NCBI GenBank assembly: GCA_947491025.1
Contig: CANLIC010000012.1
Span: 1-64,000, forward strand
Length of the DNA stretch: 64,000 bases
Direction: 5' to 3'
Origin: Myxococcales bacterium
Lineage (GTDB): Bacteria > Myxococcota_A > UBA9042
Shown here: in pieces, positions 60,819-64,000 of the stretch
Numbering within the stretch: position 1 is the stretch's first letter
Layout: every line of letters starts with the position of its first letter
The notes under the pieces: model-generated
The model's input: only the letters and a program-made list of their open reading frames with translations
Told to the model about the DNA's origin: nothing
Database searches by the model: none
Made by a program: the position numbers and the translations under genes

Positions 60819-62120
60819 ATGATGATAGCCCGCTCGCGCCCCTGCCCTGCTCTGCTGTCCCGCCTTTCCCTCACCGTCAGCCTTGGTCTGCTTGGCTGCG
60901 GCGGGGCAGCGACACCCGACGCCGATGCCGCCGATGCCTCCTTGGACGCCAACGCCGCCAACCCGGCCACGCCGACGCAGGGCGACCCGACCTTTGTGGT
61001 GCCGTCGGCGGGATTGCCCACCGAGGTGACCCTCGGCGCCAGCAACAACAACCTCGACGTTGCCAGGCACGAAGGTCGGACTTTCTTGGCGTTTCGCAGC
61101 AGCGGTAACCACTTCGCGAGCGACGGCACGGTGCTCTGGGTGGTGAGCAGTGCGGACGAGGCCGTCTGGCGCTACGAAGGGCACTTCGCCCAAGGCACCG
61201 ACCTCCGCGAGCCGCGCCTGTTCGTCTGGAAGGGACAGCTGTGGCTCTACTATGCCGTTTTAGGCAAAGACCCCGCAGACTTCGAGCCGCAAGGCAGCAA
61301 GGCGGCCCGCTGGCTTGGACCGGGGAGCTGGGACGGGCCCAAGGATGTGCTGTCCAAGGACTTCATCCCTTGGCGCGTGCGCCTGCTGCCCGATGGCCGC
61401 CCGGTGATGATCGGCTACCAGGGCGGCGCCAACGTCTACCGCAGCACAGGCGGCGGCCTGCGCATCCAGCTGTTGACGACGAACGACGGCTGGACCTGGA
61501 CGCCCCTGGTGACGCAGGGCAAGGGGCTAGACGGCAAGGGCAAAGGCGTCAGCGAAGGGGTGGTGCTCGAGGGCGGCGGGTCGGAGGCGGACTTCGCGCT
61601 CTTGCCAGACGGCGGCCTCTTGCTGGTGGTGCGGAACGAGGCAGGCGACAGCGATGGGTACGGCGCCAAGGTCTGCCGCGCTGAGGCAGCGGACTGGTCG
61701 GCCTACACCTGCAAAGCCGACCCGCGCAAGTACGACTCGCCGTTGCTGATTCAGCATGGGGAGGCGACCTGGCTCATCGGCCGCCGCTCGCTGAAGAACG
61801 ATGGAAAGTTCGACCTCGGGCAGGTGCACCGCTCCAAGGACGACCGCTACATCAAGTACCAGACCCAGTGGTGGAGCGGCGCCAAGCGCTGCAGCTTGTG
61901 GCGCGTCGATGCCAAGGCGCTGCGCGTCGACTTCGCGCTCGACCTGCCGTCGGCCGGCGACACGTGCTTCGCCAGCGCGCTGCCCATCGCCGGCGCGCCC
62001 CATGGCTATCGGGTGTGGAACTACACGTCGCCGCTCGACAAGCCGGACATCTCCTGGCTCGTCGGCCAACTCGGTCAGACCTCTATCTACCGGGTCGACC
62101 TCACGCTGCCCTCGAAGTAG
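60819..62120 (+). CDS. Lipoprotein with sialidase-like propeller
   Basis: 433 residues. Lipobox LGLLGC near 27, Asp/Ala linker to about 55. The body has repeated beta segments with short Asp/Ser/Gly turns ([67 protein letters not shown]), resembling exo-alpha-sialidase or five-bladed propellers, but the catalytic Arg triad and Asp boxes cannot be assigned. Probable surface glycan-binding protein. Divergent from the giant lipoprotein gene. Confidence 0.75.
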   Translation: MMIARSRPCPALLSRLSLTVSLGLLGCGGAATPDADAADASLDANAANPATPTQGDPTFVVPSAGLPTEVTLGASNNNLDVARHEGRTFLAFRSSGNHFASDGTVLWVVSSADEAVWRYEGHFAQGTDLREPRLFVWKGQLWLYYAVLGKDPADFEPQGSKAARWLGPGSWDGPKDVLSKDFIPWRVRLLPDGRPVMIGYQGGANVYRSTGGGLRIQLLTTNDGWTWTPLVTQGKGLDGKGKGVSEGVVLEGGGSEADFALLPDGGLLLVVRNEAGDSDGYGAKVCRAEAADWSAYTCKADPRKYDSPLLIQHGEATWLIGRRSLKNDGKFDLGQVHRSKDDRYIKYQTQWWSGAKRCSLWRVDAKALRVDFALDLPSAGDTCFASALPIAGAPHGYRVWNYTSPLDKPDISWLVGQLGQTSIYRVDLTLPSK

Positions 62121-62148
62121 CCGCGGCGGCACAGCGACCGCCAGGCGC

Positions 62149-63126
62149 CTACTTGCGCGCTTGCAGCTTGGCCGCCAGCTCCGGCACCGCCGTGAAGGCG
62201 TCGGCCTTCAGCGAGAAGTCAGCGATCTTGTGGATCGGCTCGTCGTCGCGGGTGTTGATGGCGACGATGATCTTGCTGTTCTTCATGCCGGCGAGGTGCT
62301 GGATGGCGCCGGAGATGGCCACTGCGACGTAAAGCTGTGGCGCCACAACCTTGCCGGTCTGGCCGATCTGGTAATCGTTCGGCGCGTAACCGTCGTCGAC
62401 CGCGGCGCGGCTGGCGCCGATGCCAGCGCCGAACGCGTCAGCCAGCGGCTCCATGACCTGGCGAAAGCCCTCGGCCGACTTCAGGCCGCGCCCGCCCGCG
62501 ACGACGATGGTCGCCTCATCCAGCGAGGGGCGGTCCGATGCGGTCGCGTCAAACGACACAAAGCGGGTGCGCGCGCTGGCGAGCGCCGGGTCGGCGGCGA
62601 AGGCGACAATGGGCGAGCTGCCGCCGGTGGGGGCGGCGGCGTCGAACGCCGAGACACGGGCCGTGACACACCAATTCGGCGTGTGGATGACCACGTCCGA
62701 GAGCAGCGCTCCTGCCCACATCGGCCGGCGGAAGGCCGGGCCCTTGCTGGTGGCCACCACGCCGACGACGTCCGACGCCATGCCGGCGCCGAGGCGTGCG
62801 GCGGTGCGGGGCAGCACGTCCTTGCCGGTGGTCGAGGCGCTCATCGCCACCACCGAGGCGCCGCACGCCTTGGCGATGTCGGCGATGACCTTGCCCCAGG
62901 TCGGAGCCAGGGCGTAGCCGAGGTCAGCGTGATCGGCGACATGGACAGCCCCGGCGCCGTAGCCCGTCAGCTGAGCGGCGATGCCGCCGACCTGGTGGCC
63001 GAGCACAGCGATGTCGATGCTGGCGCCCGTCTTGGCAGCCAGGTCGCGGGCCATCTGCAGGGTCGTCAGCGTCGCCTTGCGCACCGTGCCGCCGCCGTGC
63101 TCGGCGATGACCAAGATCTTGCTCAT
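62149..63126 (-). CDS. etfA: Electron transfer flavoprotein subunit alpha
   Basis: 325 residues. C-terminal FAD domain: [40 protein letters not shown], and [20 protein letters not shown], followed by [10 protein letters not shown]. With EtfB it carries electrons from acyl-CoA and other dehydrogenases to the quinone pool. 97 bases after etfB. Confidence 0.97.
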   Translation of the reverse strand: MSKILVIAEHGGGTVRKATLTTLQMARDLAAKTGASIDIAVLGHQVGGIAAQLTGYGAGAVHVADHADLGYALAPTWGKVIADIAKACGASVVAMSASTTGKDVLPRTAARLGAGMASDVVGVVATSKGPAFRRPMWAGALLSDVVIHTPNWCVTARVSAFDAAAPTGGSSPIVAFAADPALASARTRFVSFDATASDRPSLDEATIVVAGGRGLKSAEGFRQVMEPLADAFGAGIGASRAAVDDGYAPNDYQIGQTGKVVAPQLYVAVAISGAIQHLAGMKNSKIIVAINTRDDEPIHKIADFSLKADAFTAVPELAAKLQARK

Positions 63127-63223
63127 GTTGTGGCTCCTTGGGCCGCGGCGCCGTGGCTGCCAGCGGCGGGTCAGGTGCGGCCGGCGGGACGATGTCGCCC
63201 GCGCTGCCGCAGCGGAGGTGGGG

Positions 63224-63979
63224 CTAGATGACGCGGGCCTGCGATGAGAGCTTGTGGATCAGCTCATCGACGTCGGCGACGCTGACGCCAGCGCTGCGCC
63301 CCGAGGGCTCAGTGATGGCGACCACGGAGACCTTGGGGTCGAGGTCGTCGACGCCGAGCTCGTCGGGCTGCAGCTCGTCCATCGCCTTCTTCTTGGCCTT
63401 CATGATGCCGGCGAGGCTGGCGTAGCGCGGCTCGTTGAGCCGCAGGTCCGCGGAAATGACGCAGGGGAGGCCGATGGCCAAGGTCTCGAGGCCGCCGTCG
63501 ACCTCGCGGGTGACCATGGCCTCGCTGCCCTCGATGGTGACCTTGCTGGCGAAGGTCGCCTGCGGCCAGCCGAGCATCTCAGCCAGGAGCTGGGCGACCT
63601 GATTGCTGTCGCCGTCGACCGCTTGCTTGCCGAGCAGCACGATGTCCGGCTCTTCCTTGCGGACAACGCCGACCAGGATGCGAGCGATCGCGTCGGAGTC
63701 GAGTGAGGCCTCCTCGGCCTCCACCCAGATGCCGCGGTCGACGCCGCGGGCGAGAGCGCCCTGGCGGATGAAGCGCTGGACCTCCTCGTCACCGATGCCC
63801 ACCGCCACGGTCTCGACGTCGCCGAGGGTCTCTGCGAGCTGCAACGCGCACTCGATGGCGTTTTCGCAGAAGGGGTTGAGGATGTACTCCACGTCGTCGT
63901 CGATCCAGTTGCCGTCGTCATTGACGACCAGCTTGGCGTTCGGATCAGTGACGCGCTTGGCGGTCACGAGGATCTTCAT
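63224..63979 (-). CDS. etfB: Electron transfer flavoprotein subunit beta
   Basis: 251 residues from the ATG at 63979 (MKILVTAKRVTDPNAK), preceded by GGGGAGAG. AMP-binding and partner motifs LGKQAVDGDSNQVAQLLAEML, and the recognition loop region LNEPRYASLAGIMKAKKKAM. First gene of the etfBA pair. Confidence 0.97.
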   Translation of the reverse strand: MKILVTAKRVTDPNAKLVVNDDGNWIDDDVEYILNPFCENAIECALQLAETLGDVETVAVGIGDEEVQRFIRQGALARGVDRGIWVEAEEASLDSDAIARILVGVVRKEEPDIVLLGKQAVDGDSNQVAQLLAEMLGWPQATFASKVTIEGSEAMVTREVDGGLETLAIGLPCVISADLRLNEPRYASLAGIMKAKKKAMDELQPDELGVDDLDPKVSVVAITEPSGRSAGVSVADVDELIHKLSSQARVI

Positions 63980-64000
63980 GCGGTCTCTCCCCTGCAAAGT

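Noticed and set aside
60558..61193. N-terminal extension of the giant lipoprotein by about 210 codons
   Set aside because: The ATG at 60557 gives a signal peptide and lipobox and has a ribosome site; the upstream part overlaps the divergent lipoprotein gene and lacks a signal.

Overview
The window is high-GC DNA from a Gram-negative bacterium that looks like a member of Myxococcota or a close deltaproteobacterial relative. Reasons: a MYXO-CTERM-like tail (GCS motif, hydrophobic stretch, Arg cluster) on the protein ending at 8158; at least seven lipoproteins with Asp/Ala/Gly/Ser-rich linkers and CDDGxxCT-type cysteine repeats; and apolipoprotein N-acyltransferase plus a LolC/E-like permease, which imply an outer membrane. 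No rRNA, tRNA, CRISPR array or prophage was seen. The placement is inference from these signatures, not from a database search.

Layout. 1-8158: secreted and surface proteins (a cut Cys-rich protein with a somatomedin-B-like module, a lipoprotein, a beta-helix protein, a phosphodiester glycosidase with MYXO-CTERM), an HDAC-like hydrolase and a transposase remnant. 8159-8830 has no convincing gene. 8831-14534: a Coq4-like membrane protein, an NhaR-type LysR regulator divergent from a YoaK/DUF1275 membrane protein, beta-carbonic anhydrase, Lnt, and an OmpR-type regulator with a degenerate receiver. 14581-32677: one long minus-strand translation block, in transcription order S12, S7, EF-G, S10, L4, L23, L2, S19, L22, S3, L16, L29, S17, L14, L24, L5, S8, L6, L18, S5, L15, SecY, Adk, L36, S13, S11, S4, RpoA, L17. 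The usual members L3, S14, L30, EF-Tu, IF-1 and Map are absent from their normal places. 33109-38027: minus-strand housekeeping genes (5'-3' exonuclease, metallo-hydrolase, hypoxanthine and uracil phosphoribosyltransferases, RecO, RodZ-like protein). 38113-62120: a second surface-protein region with NHL, His-rich, Big_5-like and Cys-rich/cytochrome lipoproteins, a LolC/E-like permease, a CPBP membrane protein, a CHAP peptidoglycan hydrolase, a CDF metal exporter, a PQQ-type sugar dehydrogenase, and a 2750-residue lipoprotein alternating Cys-rich blocks with four NHL propeller regions and ending in a fibrinogen-like GGGWT module. 62149-63979: etfB-etfA.

How it works together. The translation genes form a merged str/S10/spc/alpha cluster with stem-loops in several gaps and a good internal promoter exactly where L30 would be. 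The surface genes share a toolkit: Cys-rich repeats, propellers, lipoprotein signals, Asp/Ala linkers and eukaryote-like end modules. A short Y-A-x5-L-x-P motif also recurs near the N-termini of two otherwise unrelated proteins. The Cys-rich propeller lipoprotein family and the altered ribosomal cluster are the most unusual parts of the window.
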